From NCBI GenBank assembly GCA_965220985.1, contig OZ244854.1, forward strand, positions 1,488,001-1,552,000: DNA of 64,000 nt, in the 5' to 3' direction. Of the stretch, positions 25,101-34,375 are shown in pieces. This stretch comes from JAPPHA01 sp965220985 (GTDB lineage Bacteria > Pseudomonadota > Alphaproteobacteria > Rhodobacterales > Rhodobacteraceae). Below the pieces are notes generated by a model. The model was not told the origin of the DNA. It saw only the letters and a program-made list of their open reading frames with translations, and did not search any database. A program made the translations under genes and the position numbers. Position 1 is the stretch's first letter, and every line of letters begins with the position of its first letter.

Positions 25101-25970
25101 TCACGCTTGGTTCGGCAGCAGGTTCATGCTGACCAATCTCGAATGCCCTTGCAAGAACAATGCGGCCCCTGCAAGGAGGCCTTCGGCAAGAAATCTCCGT
25201 GCTCGTTCCTCGCCTCGTGCCAATGCATCATCGATGTCGCGCCCTCCGAGCCGTTTGCACGACGTCACGACACGGCGTTCGCCGAGGTCGCTGTCAGGAT
25301 CGATCTCGCAAGCGGGGTGCCGCTCCACTGCAGGGTGGTCTCTTGCAAGATCGACGGAATTCGCGACCAGTGTCGCCGCCGCGTCGGCTTGGGCCGCCGA
25401 TGAAGCAAGAACTGTCACCGAGTCCGCGATGCCCAGCGAGAGGCTGCGACCACCGGTCCCGCTCGTGGCAATTCCCCAGTTCTGCTCGCTCCCGCTGAGT
25501 TCGAGCGAGCCGATTTGCTCACCATCGAGACCGGATATGGCGGCTCGGTACCTGGCATGCGGGCCATCGAGATAGACCGCGATGTCCCCGCCGTTGTTCA
25601 CATAGGCCCGTTCGAGATCGCTCGCACCGACCATTGCGGACAGCACCTCGTCGGCGACGGCACCCGCAACCGCAGCCATCGGCGTGACGAAGGTTTCGCG
25701 GGCAAACGGTGCCGTGGCGGCGGCCATCTTGCGGGCGACCGCGCCCTGGAACCGGTTGGTCAGGCCAGAGGTTCGCTGGCGCAGAGCTTCGAGTTCGGCG
25801 ACGAGTTCGGCGAGAATGGTGGCAAATCGCTGATCAGCCGCGCTGAACGCCAGGGTCCGGCATTGGTCGGAGCCTGATCGGCCATCGGCACCGACAATCA
25901 GGTCGATGGGACCGTGCTGCAGGTGCAGTCGCTGCCGGCACGGCAGGAGCGCGGCTACGTGCTGCGCCAT
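25101..25970 (-). CDS. UPF0280 (ApbE-like) family protein
   Basis: A 289-residue protein of the UPF0280 family, related in fold to ApbE flavin transferases. The key segment RAYVNNGGDIAVYLDG resembles the NxGGDI motif of ApbE. Other markers are FVTPMAAVAGAVADEVLSAM and GIATSGTGGRSLSLGIADSV, the latter matching the ApbE-type 'SSG..R...' strand. It overlaps the stop of the 6-hydroxynicotinate-reductase-like gene by 16 bases. No signal peptide is seen, unlike most ApbE. It could modify or assist the neighbouring redox enzymes, but its role is unknown. Confidence 0.87.
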   Translation of the reverse strand: MAQHVAALLPCRQRLHLQHGPIDLIVGADGRSGSDQCRTLAFSAADQRFATILAELVAELEALRQRTSGLTNRFQGAVARKMAAATAPFARETFVTPMAAVAGAVADEVLSAMVGASDLERAYVNNGGDIAVYLDGPHARYRAAISGLDGEQIGSLELSGSEQNWGIATSGTGGRSLSLGIADSVTVLASSAAQADAAATLVANSVDLARDHPAVERHPACEIDPDSDLGERRVVTSCKRLGGRDIDDALARGEERARRFLAEGLLAGAALFLQGHSRLVSMNLLPNQA

Positions 25971-27457
25971 GATCCCCGCGTCCGCCGCATCGCCGAAATG
26001 TCATAACCCCTGTCCATCACGTCCGCCCGAGCCGATCCGGAATCCTCGGCATCCGGGTCGGGATCGACAACATCTTCAATGGAAACAATGTGATCAGTAT
26101 GGCCGCCGAGCAATTCGTAATCGGAAACCCGGAGTGTGAACTCGATCGGTGCAACCAGCGCAGGGGTTGGCACGTAGCCGAAGGCATTGGCCGGCGTTTC
26201 CATGACATCCACCATGAACGTGATGCCACCACCCGGCCAGATGTATGTAGGTGCCCCGCCACAGGTCAGCCGCGTGAGCGACTGGCGAACCGATCGTGTC
26301 AGTTGAACCGGGTTTTCGGTGACGCCGGCTCTGAGCGACCCGCCCGCACCCCCCATGAACAGCACGGAACATACGGATGGCTCGCAGTTTTCCGAAATTC
26401 TCTCGGCGGACTGCTTCAAGGCAGGGGGGATTTCGGCCGGTTGCGGCTGCAAGGAGTCGTCGAGTTCGTAATAGGCCCATTGTTCGCCGGTGGTCGAGAC
26501 CATGAGCAGGCGGATGCCGGGTCGCGCGAACCGCGTGTCCGGGTCACGCAGGATCTCGAGGGGATCCTCGATTGTGGTACCGCCCCACCCGGAACCTGGC
26601 TGAGCCACCTGGAAGTACCGTCCGGGCGTCGAGCGACGGCCGTTTACCCTGATGCCGGTCGGCTCCATCCCGAGCAGCTTTCCTGCCTGATGTTCGGAGA
26701 GCACGCCGGTGATGTGGTCGTCGATGACGATGACTTCGTCCACGTGCGGTTGCCATTGGCGGGCAAACATCCCGATCGTGGCCGAACCGCACCCCACTCG
26801 CATAAGGCGCTCGGGCGTGCCGTTGACGATCGGGGGTTTCCCGGCTTCCACGACGACCGTCGCGCCGCCATCAATCGACATCTCGACCGGTTCCCGGTTG
26901 CACAGCGACAACAGGGTGGCGCAGGTGACGCGTCCCTCCTTCTTGCTGCCGCCGGTCAGGTGTTCGACACCTCCGAGCGACAGCATTCGCGACCCGTATT
27001 CGCTGGTCATGACATGACCGACGGGCTCGTCATCGACCCTGACAGCTGCACGCTCGTCACCGATGTGGCTGTCGGTGTCGATCTTGACCTTGACGCCGCA
27101 GTAACTGAAAATTCCTTCGGTCACGACAGTGACCATGTCGACACCGTCGATCTCCTGGCTGACGATGAACGGAGCCGGCTTGTAGTCGGGATAGGTCGTG
27201 CCCGCGCCCACAGCGGTCACGAACTGACGGTGCCACTGAACGAGGTCGCCATCCCAGTCGAGGCCACCGTCGGACCCGAGGAACGGAACGGCGTCCGCGC
27301 CTGATTCAATGACCGTCAGCGGGTCAAGCCGAACCAGCTTGCCGCCCTGGTTTCCGTAGCGGTCGCAGGCCCCGGATCGGCCGTCGGCGATGTAGCACAT
27401 GACGGGGCAGGCATCGCAACGGATCTTGGCCGGGCGTTCTCGTCTCGGTCTATGCAT
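25955..27457 (-). CDS. 6-hydroxynicotinate reductase-like iron-sulfur protein
   Basis: A 500-residue protein resembling 6-hydroxynicotinate reductase, which reduces 6-hydroxynicotinate to 1,4,5,6-tetrahydro-6-oxonicotinate. The N-terminus has a cysteine cluster, IRCDACPVMCYIADGRSGAC, suited to an iron-sulfur cluster. Further Cys lie in GIFSYCGVKVKIDTD, GRVTCATLLSLCN, MRVGCGSATIGMF and LTCGGAPTYIWPGGG. The start MHRPRRERP at 27457 overlaps the hydroxylase stop by eight bases. Pairing with a xanthine-dehydrogenase-type hydroxylase matches the logic of nicotinate-type pathways (hydroxylate, then reduce the ring); the true substrate is unproven. Confidence 0.83.
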   Translation of the reverse strand: MHRPRRERPAKIRCDACPVMCYIADGRSGACDRYGNQGGKLVRLDPLTVIESGADAVPFLGSDGGLDWDGDLVQWHRQFVTAVGAGTTYPDYKPAPFIVSQEIDGVDMVTVVTEGIFSYCGVKVKIDTDSHIGDERAAVRVDDEPVGHVMTSEYGSRMLSLGGVEHLTGGSKKEGRVTCATLLSLCNREPVEMSIDGGATVVVEAGKPPIVNGTPERLMRVGCGSATIGMFARQWQPHVDEVIVIDDHITGVLSEHQAGKLLGMEPTGIRVNGRRSTPGRYFQVAQPGSGWGGTTIEDPLEILRDPDTRFARPGIRLLMVSTTGEQWAYYELDDSLQPQPAEIPPALKQSAERISENCEPSVCSVLFMGGAGGSLRAGVTENPVQLTRSVRQSLTRLTCGGAPTYIWPGGGITFMVDVMETPANAFGYVPTPALVAPIEFTLRVSDYELLGGHTDHIVSIEDVVDPDPDAEDSGSARADVMDRGYDISAMRRTRGSWRST

Positions 27458-30230
27458 GGTCGAGACTCCCCAAGGCTTCGAGGATTCGCGACGGTGACGC
27501 TGGCAATGCACGCAGGCGAACGCCGCAGGCATTGGCGATCGCGTTCAAGACAGCAGGGGCTGTCGGAATCAGGACATGCTCGCCCAAACCCTTGGCGCCG
27601 TAGGGCCCGTGCGGATCGGGTTCCTCGATGAACACGGTCTCGATCGGGGGAACATCGCCGATGCTCGGGATGAGATAGTCGTGGAGGTTCTCGGTCTTTC
27701 CGGGGAGATACTCTTCCATCAACGCCATGCCGAGACCCTGTGCGACGCCGCCGTGCACCTGGCCTTCGGCCAGCACCGGGTTGACGGCACGGCCGACATC
27801 ATGGGCGGCGGTCACGTGAATTGGCCGCACGCAGCCAAGACTGGTGTCGACCTCCAGCAGGACGACATGGGCCGCATAGCCGAATTGCGCGTAAGGGACG
27901 CCCTGTCCACGGTCATCCAGAGGCGTGACAGGAGGATCGTAGGTCTCCTCGGCGCACAGCACGTATCCATGCCGGTCAACGGGCATGCGTGACAGGTCGA
28001 TGACGTGTTGCGATGCCGGCCCGCTGACGCAGATTTCGCCACGCCGAAATTCCAGTCTGGCTTCATCGGACGCGTTGCACAGCTTGAGTATCTGGGCACG
28101 CAACGAATTGCCCGCGAGGCGCGCTGCGTTTCCCGAGACGTATGTCTGGCGTGACGCAGACGTCTTTCCAGCATCGGGTGTCACGTCCGTGTCGGGACCG
28201 ACAATCGTCAGTTCCTGCAACGGCATGCCGAGAGCTGTTGCGAACAGTTGCGCGATCGCCGTGTTCGAACCTTGCCCGATGTCGACCGCGCCCTGATGAA
28301 GCGCCACGTCTCCATTCGCCCGGATTCCGGCCCGAATCGTCGAGGGATTCGGCAGGGACGTGTTGCCGCACCCGTACCAGCCTGCGGCAACCCCTGTCCC
28401 TCTCCTCAGCGGGTTGCCCTGTTCGTGGGCGATCCGGTTGAATTCGGCGGTCTCGCGGAGATTTCGCTCCCATGCGGGCTTCAGCGCCTCGAGGCACTGC
28501 CTGATCCCGACACCGGACTCGAGACATTGTCCCGTCACCGTACGGTCCCCGTTCTGAAGCGAATTGATGATCCGGAATTCGAGCGGGTCGATTCCGATCC
28601 GTTCTGCCAACTCGTCGATCAGGGTCTCGAGGGCCGCCGCAGCCTGCGGCACGCCGAAGCCTCGGAACGCGCCTGCAGGCGGTGAATTGGTGAGGACCGC
28701 AACGGAATCGCAGCGATAGTCTCCGACCCGATAAGGACCGGAGGCGTGAACGGGCACCCTGTTTGCAACGGTCGGGCCCCAGGACGCATAGGCACCTGTA
28801 TTGAAATGGCCCGTGAAATCGACACCGGCAATCTTCCCGTCCGAACGCGCACCCAAACGAAGTCGGATGTCTGACGGATGGCGCTTGGTCGTCGATTGCA
28901 TCGATTCGATGCGCGAATAGGCGATGCGGACCGGTTGGCCTGTTTTCATGCTCGCAAGGGCGATGAAGGGTTGAACCGACAGATCGAGCTTGGAGCCGAA
29001 GCCGCCACCTACTGCTGTCGGCACGACGCGAACATCGTTGCAATCGAGGCCAAGGATGCGCGCGAGGCAGTCCCGGTCGAGAACGGGCGCCTGGGTGCAG
29101 GCATGAACGGTCATCCGTCCGTCGTTCCACTCGGCATAGCCTGCTTCGGGTTCGATGTAGGCATGTTCGACAAAACCGGTCTCGAAACGCGCCTCGGCGA
29201 CATGGTCGCACCCGGCCAGTTCACTCTCGACATCCCCGCTGATCACGCGACCGGTGCACAGGACATTGCCCGCCCGATCCTCATGCAGCTGGTGTGCGTC
29301 TTCGGCAAGTGCGGCCGTCATTTTCTCGACTGATGTCAATTCGCGCCAAGTGACCGGGAAATCCCTGACGCTGAAATCGCGCATGAACTCCGGTTCGCCA
29401 ACGACGGCCGCGACCGCCTCGCCGCGAAACCGGGTCTCGGTTTCGGCAAAGACCGGTTGGTCCTCGAATCCCGGAATGACACCAAAGACGTTGTCGCCGG
29501 GAATGTCCGCAGCAGTCACGACGGCAACGAGGTCGGGGTGTGCGGCAAGGAAGGCATCGAGGTCGCCGAAGGTGAACCCGGCCCGTGGAAAGGGTGATCG
29601 AACAAGCTTGAGAACCAGGGCTCCGGGCGGTGCGATGTCGTCGCCGAAGGGTTCGCTGCCTTCGACTTTCGCCTTGCCGTCGATCCTCCGAACGGATGCC
29701 CCAATCCAGCCGTGCTCGTCCACCTGCTGGCTGGCGGAATGGTCCGTTGGCGTGTTCATGCCGGCGTCGATGACGGCATCGATGATCTTGCGATATCCCG
29801 TGCAGCGACAGAGCACCCCGCCGAGCGCATCGGTCACATCGGATTCGCAGGGCTTCTCCACTCTCCGCAAGAGAGCGACCGCCGATACCATCATTCCGGG
29901 CGTGCAGATCCCGCACTGGGCAGCACCGTGATCGAGGAATTTGTCCGAAAGCGACCGCGCAAGTCGATCATTCGCAATCAGCCCCGACAGCGACTCGACG
30001 CTCGATCCGTCGACCTGCCAGGTCGGCGTCAGGCATGCACAGACTGCCTCGCCGTCGACGAGCACCGTGCAGGCGCCGCAATCGCCCGCATTGCATCCCA
30101 CTTTGACGTCGCGGGTAGCGAGGCGTTCGCGAAGGGTGTCTGACAGTCGTTCGCCCGGCTTCGGCCGAACCCGGACATCGCGACCGTTCAATGTCAATGT
30201 GACATGTTCTGTTTCGGTTGTTTCAAGCAT
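27450..30230 (-). CDS. Xanthine-dehydrogenase-family hydroxylase, fused 2Fe-2S and molybdopterin subunits
   Basis: A 926-residue molybdenum hydroxylase. Residues 1-160 hold two [2Fe-2S] domains (CNAGDCGACTVLVDG and CGICTPGM...CRCTGY). The rest is the molybdopterin domain starting near GASVRRIDGKAKVEGSEPFG. It includes GGGFGSKLD, the GAFRGFGVPQA segment with the Mo-site Arg region, QGAVDIGQGSNTAIAQLFA and the catalytic Glu motif GAKGLGE. Small and large subunits are separate in many relatives and fused here; FAD is on the upstream gene, which overlaps by eight bases. Likely hydroxylates an N-heterocyclic acid next to the ring nitrogen. Xanthine is less likely given the 6-hydroxynicotinate-reductase-like partner. 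Confidence 0.92.
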   Translation of the reverse strand: MLETTETEHVTLTLNGRDVRVRPKPGERLSDTLRERLATRDVKVGCNAGDCGACTVLVDGEAVCACLTPTWQVDGSSVESLSGLIANDRLARSLSDKFLDHGAAQCGICTPGMMVSAVALLRRVEKPCESDVTDALGGVLCRCTGYRKIIDAVIDAGMNTPTDHSASQQVDEHGWIGASVRRIDGKAKVEGSEPFGDDIAPPGALVLKLVRSPFPRAGFTFGDLDAFLAAHPDLVAVVTAADIPGDNVFGVIPGFEDQPVFAETETRFRGEAVAAVVGEPEFMRDFSVRDFPVTWRELTSVEKMTAALAEDAHQLHEDRAGNVLCTGRVISGDVESELAGCDHVAEARFETGFVEHAYIEPEAGYAEWNDGRMTVHACTQAPVLDRDCLARILGLDCNDVRVVPTAVGGGFGSKLDLSVQPFIALASMKTGQPVRIAYSRIESMQSTTKRHPSDIRLRLGARSDGKIAGVDFTGHFNTGAYASWGPTVANRVPVHASGPYRVGDYRCDSVAVLTNSPPAGAFRGFGVPQAAAALETLIDELAERIGIDPLEFRIINSLQNGDRTVTGQCLESGVGIRQCLEALKPAWERNLRETAEFNRIAHEQGNPLRRGTGVAAGWYGCGNTSLPNPSTIRAGIRANGDVALHQGAVDIGQGSNTAIAQLFATALGMPLQELTIVGPDTDVTPDAGKTSASRQTYVSGNAARLAGNSLRAQILKLCNASDEARLEFRRGEICVSGPASQHVIDLSRMPVDRHGYVLCAEETYDPPVTPLDDRGQGVPYAQFGYAAHVVLLEVDTSLGCVRPIHVTAAHDVGRAVNPVLAEGQVHGGVAQGLGMALMEEYLPGKTENLHDYLIPSIGDVPPIETVFIEEPDPHGPYGAKGLGEHVLIPTAPAVLNAIANACGVRLRALPASPSRILEALGSLDHA

Positions 30231-31080
30231 CTGCGGTCGACTCGGGGAACAGCGCGGCGAGAACGACTTGCCTCGTCAGTTGTCTTGCAGCAGCAGTTCG
30301 GTATCCGGCACTTCCGCGCATGTCTGAAATCGGCGACAGGTCGTCGAAGAGTGCGGGTGCGAAGTCTGGAAGATCCTTGTCGTCTCTCGCTTGCAGTCCG
30401 ACGAGGGAGCTTTCGAGCGCGGTCATCCTAACGGCCACCGGCGAGCAGGCGCCGATCGCGATTCTGATGTCGAGAATGCGGTGTTCGGCATCGGTCTTGA
30501 CGGCGACAGCGACCATTGCGATCGAAATCACCAGGTACTTTCGGCTTCCGAGCTTGCGAAAGGCGCTGCGGGTTTCGCATGCCGCTTTCGGGACGTGAAC
30601 GGCGGTGACCAGTTCACGGGCGTCCAGGTCGACCTGCCGTGCTCCCTTCAGAAATGACTTGAGCGGAAGCAGGCGCCTGCCGTTGCATGACGCGAGTTCG
30701 ACCGAAGCATCAAGCACGAGAAGCGGCGGAATTCCGTCGGCGGCGGGAGAGGCGTTGCAGATGTTGCCGGCCACGGTTCCCGCATTTTGAATCTGGATGG
30801 ATCCGATTTCGCGCGCGGCTGCCTTGAGAGCGTCGAATGCGGGTGGCAACGGTGCGCGGATGATGTCGGTCCATGTCGCTCCGCCGCCAATGCGCCAGCC
30901 GTCGTCGTGACGCGTGATGCCGTGCAATTCAGACAGTTTCGAGATGTCCAGGACATGGCGCGGGGGTGGTTCGTCCCCCAGCATGGGGTAGAAATCCGTG
31001 CCGCCCGCGACGACGGAATGAGTCCCCTTGTCGAGGATCGGAAAGGCTTCTTGGAGCGATTTCGGGGCCGCGTATTGCAC
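30223..31080 (-). CDS. FAD-binding medium subunit of the molybdenum hydroxylase
   Basis: A 285-residue FAD-binding subunit (CoxM/XdhB type). FAD-contact motifs are VVAGGTDFYPMLGDEPPPRH near residue 22 and NAGTVAGNICNASPAADGIP near residue 100. The C-terminal CO_deh_flav_C region includes AFRKLGSRKYLVISIAMVAV. It passes electrons from the Fe-S domains of the fused subunit to an acceptor such as NAD+. It is the first gene of the operon; an 18-bp palindrome lies 24 bp upstream of its start. Confidence 0.93.
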   Translation of the reverse strand: MQYAAPKSLQEAFPILDKGTHSVVAGGTDFYPMLGDEPPPRHVLDISKLSELHGITRHDDGWRIGGGATWTDIIRAPLPPAFDALKAAAREIGSIQIQNAGTVAGNICNASPAADGIPPLLVLDASVELASCNGRRLLPLKSFLKGARQVDLDARELVTAVHVPKAACETRSAFRKLGSRKYLVISIAMVAVAVKTDAEHRILDIRIAIGACSPVAVRMTALESSLVGLQARDDKDLPDFAPALFDDLSPISDMRGSAGYRTAAARQLTRQVVLAALFPESTADA

Positions 31081-31103
31081 AATCAGACGAGCGTCCGCAG
31101 GAT

Positions 31104-31121
31104 TCGTTTGTATACAAACGA
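31104..31121. promoter_or_regulatory. 18-bp perfect palindrome upstream of the hydroxylase operon
   Basis: TCGTTTGTATACAAACGA is a perfect palindrome, 24 bp before the FAD subunit start. It is a strong candidate operator for the whole minus-strand operon. TTGTATACAA cores are typical of dimeric winged-helix regulators. The operon's MarR regulator is the obvious binder, but GntR-type proteins also use such cores. Confidence 0.6.
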
Positions 31122-31225
31122 TTAGTTGCTTGTTCCGTGCGCTGTCAAACTGAATTTCCGCAAGTCGTTCCGAAAATCCCGGGCCGTACGGCTCGTGTGC
31201 TGCCGGTCACCGTTGCGGAAAGTGC

Positions 31226-34200
31226 TCATCCCGCAACCAGGCGACCGTGCTGGTACAGCCATTCCGGCATCGGTTCCTCCAGTTTCCACAGAATCTTCAT
31301 GGGTCGCTCCGACTCGTGGGAAACGTACCGGGCCCTTCCGAGGCAATGGTAAGGCAGGGTTCTCTTTGCCTCGTCTTTCTTGCGCTCCCGAACGAACAGG
31401 ATGACGTTCGTGGACCCGGTCCCTTGCTTGATGTAGCGTTTCCCGGTCTTGTTGTCGGGTGACGTCTTGTTCTGCGACTCCCAGTGAAACAGTTCTCGCG
31501 AAATCGGGTAGTCCTGGAGTCGGGCGGTCGGCGAAAAGCGCTTGTCCGACTTGTCCAGCGTGATGAACAGTAGATCCGTTTGCGTGCGCTCGTCCCAAAG
31601 AACACCTTCACGCGGCCGAAGTAATTGTCCGTTGCGGGAAAAACGCCCGTACGCTGCAAAGACCTCACCATGGGTGTATGTCGCATGACTGGCCAGAGGC
31701 ATGTCGCCTTGCGGATATAGCGGACGAGAGACAGTGCGGATTCGGTCGGCAAGATGGTCGAGAAGATCCTCGATCTCGTGACGCAAGGCTCTTGATCCGA
31801 GAATTCGACCAAGGTGCCCGTCCGCTTCATCGATCGATTGGTTCTGCTTCCCCAGACAGTCGAACAACATAAGTCCGAAGCGTCGCATGCGTCCCTGAAG
31901 AGCGGAAATGCGATTTGCATGATTGGAAGAGAGAATTTCCTGCCACGTCGTGATTCTCTCAAGATCGTCGGCGTGACGCACCCCGCCGATCGCTTTGGCG
32001 AGGTCCTTTTCGGGCTCGTCGACATCGAAGCCGACCCGATACCGGAGTTTGGCAAAACAGTGCCCCGCCGTTGGTCGCGCATAGATGTCGTCGAGACCCG
32101 CATCAGCCTCGTTCATGAAATCGCGTAGTCGCGTCGCAGGTCCAAGAGACCGCAGGTCATCGGCCAGTCGCGCGCGCAGGTTTCGCGTTGCCTGTTTCAG
32201 GTTGTTAAGAACGGTGTTCTTGGCAATGCGATCGAGCTTGACTGAACAGCCGGGTGGCAGCGTGGGGAAGTCGTTTTCGATGGAGCCGATCAGTTGGCTC
32301 CGCGTTCCACCCAAGAGAGCCAGATACCGTACATCGTAACGATACTCGCGATGAACCTGCCCGACGAAGTCGAGGACGGTCAGGACGCTCTTGTCCTTGT
32401 TCCATCGCAGGCCTCGCCCAAGCTGCTGGAGAAAGATCGTGGCGCTCTCGGTCGGTCGCAGCATGAGCAATGTGTCGACCTCGGGCAGGTCGATGCCCTC
32501 GTTGAAGAGATCGACAGTGAAAATCGCGCGGATTTCGCCTCGCCTCAACTTTTCTCTGACGGCTCTCCTCTCGTCGGCCGGGGTCGTCCCATCGAGTGCG
32601 ACCGCAGGGTAGCCGAATCTGGTGTACTGGGCTGCCATGAAATGTGCGTGGCCAACACCGGCACAAAATCCAAGTGCGCGCATCTCGTGCGGGTGCGAGA
32701 CAATTTTCTCGACGGCGTCGCAAATTCGTCGTGCCCGAACATGATCGCCGGTCAGGACCTTGTCGATCTCGCCCTGAACGTAGCGCCCGCGCCTGAATTC
32801 AACCGCCGAAAGATCGGCTGTGTCGTTCACGCCGAAGTAATGAAACGGACAGAGAAGCCCTTGGTCGAGGGCATCCCAAAGCCGGGACTCCGATGCGATG
32901 CGGTTGTCGAACCAGCCGAGAACCGACTGGCCATCCGTGCGCTCTGGCGTGGCCGTGAGTCCAAGGAGTATTTGTGGATTCAGTCGGTTGAGCAGGCGAT
33001 CGTAACTTTCGGCCGCCGCATGGTGAAATTCGTCCACGACGACCACGTCGAAGCCATTTGGATCGATCGTGTCGACGAGCCTCGCAAGAGATTGGATCGA
33101 GGCGAATACATGACGCCCGTGACGCGGACGCTCACCCGCGACCAGTTTTTCGCCGAAGCTCGGATCGCGAAGGACCAGCTGAAAAACCCGCTGGCTCTGT
33201 TCGAGGATTTCCATCCGATGGGCGACGAACAGGAGTGACAGACCAGGGGTCTCCTCGAGCAGGCGCTTGAAATCGAACGCCGCGATCCAGGTCTTCCCTG
33301 TTCCCGTTGCTGCAACGACCAGATTGCGGAAGTGTCCGTGCCTGCGTTCGGCATCGAGAGCTTCAAGCGTCGCGACCTGGTGGGGTTTCGGCGCGACGTC
33401 GACAATGATCGGTTGCCCTGTGTCGCCTTCGCCTCGATCACCCAACAGTGCCATGTCGAGTCGGTCGGCGTCGGTCTCGGGCACGTAATCTTCGAATTCG
33501 GGTTCCTGCCAGTATTGTTCGAAGGTTGCCTCGAACCTGTCGACGACTACGGGATTGTCGATCGCACTGACCCGAACGTTCCACTCAAGACCGTCAATCT
33601 GGGCCGAATGAGTCAGATTCGAAGAGCCGATATAGGCAGTGTGCAGTCCGGTCTGGCGATGGAACAGCCAAGCCTTTGCATGGAGACGGGTGCGGGAGAC
33701 ATCGTAGGAGACCTTCACCTCGGCGCCGATCTTGACCAGTGCATCAAGTGCGCGCCGCTCGGTCGACCCGGTATAGACAGTCGTGATCACCCTGAGTTTC
33801 GCGCCGTCCTGGACCCTTGCGGTCAACTCGTCGAGGAACAGCCTCACGCCCGAATGACGCACGAAGGCACACAGGAGGTCGATTCGATCGGCACTGGGGA
33901 TTTCTCGCGAAATGGCGCCTGCGATCTGAACGTCATTGCGGCCGTTGACCAGGAGGTCGGTTCGCCGAAGAGGCATGAGCGGTCGTGGAATCATGGAATC
34001 GGACTTGGCAAGCCCGGGATTCTCGACCGCTTCGAGCAAGAGACGGGCCTCATCCACAATCCGCTCGCCGTTGTCCGGGTCGTGTTCGAAGAGCAGTTCG
34101 ATGATCCGGTTCACAAGCTCGACCTGGTCACGAGCCGAGGACTGCCCCGACTTGCCGATCGCTTCGAGCGACCGGCTGACGACTTGATGAACATGCTGAG

Positions 34201-34375
34201 CCAGCAGTTCGGTGCGGTCCGCGTCTCCTGGATTGTCGACCTTGACCCACCACCCCTCGCTTTGCCGGGAATTGACCTCTGCCTCGAGTGCCGAGGTCAG
34301 GACATCTTCGAACAGTCCGGTTCGGAGACGGCGTATCAAGATCAGTGCACCGACTGCTGATGCATGCCGCGACAT
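31226..34375 (-). CDS. PLD nuclease-DEAD helicase-DUF3427 protein
   Basis: A 1049-residue three-part protein. An N-terminal helical part is followed by a phospholipase-D-like nuclease domain (about residues 145-300) with a single HKD motif, RLHAKAWLFH...YIGSSN. The superfamily 2 helicase comes next: ATGTGKT, VVVDEFHH, GLTATPERTDG and the motif VI segment LQQLGRGLRWNKDK. The C-terminal part with GRFSRNG, DLLFITLDKSDKRFSPTARL and RYVSHESERPMKILWKLE matches DUF3427. Such proteins are found in defence and repair contexts and resemble helicase parts of restriction systems. No partner gene is adjacent. A TTG 12 codons in (LIRRLRTG) is an alternative start. Confidence 0.9.
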   Translation of the reverse strand: MSRHASAVGALILIRRLRTGLFEDVLTSALEAEVNSRQSEGWWVKVDNPGDADRTELLAQHVHQVVSRSLEAIGKSGQSSARDQVELVNRIIELLFEHDPDNGERIVDEARLLLEAVENPGLAKSDSMIPRPLMPLRRTDLLVNGRNDVQIAGAISREIPSADRIDLLCAFVRHSGVRLFLDELTARVQDGAKLRVITTVYTGSTERRALDALVKIGAEVKVSYDVSRTRLHAKAWLFHRQTGLHTAYIGSSNLTHSAQIDGLEWNVRVSAIDNPVVVDRFEATFEQYWQEPEFEDYVPETDADRLDMALLGDRGEGDTGQPIIVDVAPKPHQVATLEALDAERRHGHFRNLVVAATGTGKTWIAAFDFKRLLEETPGLSLLFVAHRMEILEQSQRVFQLVLRDPSFGEKLVAGERPRHGRHVFASIQSLARLVDTIDPNGFDVVVVDEFHHAAAESYDRLLNRLNPQILLGLTATPERTDGQSVLGWFDNRIASESRLWDALDQGLLCPFHYFGVNDTADLSAVEFRRGRYVQGEIDKVLTGDHVRARRICDAVEKIVSHPHEMRALGFCAGVGHAHFMAAQYTRFGYPAVALDGTTPADERRAVREKLRRGEIRAIFTVDLFNEGIDLPEVDTLLMLRPTESATIFLQQLGRGLRWNKDKSVLTVLDFVGQVHREYRYDVRYLALLGGTRSQLIGSIENDFPTLPPGCSVKLDRIAKNTVLNNLKQATRNLRARLADDLRSLGPATRLRDFMNEADAGLDDIYARPTAGHCFAKLRYRVGFDVDEPEKDLAKAIGGVRHADDLERITTWQEILSSNHANRISALQGRMRRFGLMLFDCLGKQNQSIDEADGHLGRILGSRALRHEIEDLLDHLADRIRTVSRPLYPQGDMPLASHATYTHGEVFAAYGRFSRNGQLLRPREGVLWDERTQTDLLFITLDKSDKRFSPTARLQDYPISRELFHWESQNKTSPDNKTGKRYIKQGTGSTNVILFVRERKKDEAKRTLPYHCLGRARYVSHESERPMKILWKLEEPMPEWLYQHGRLVAG

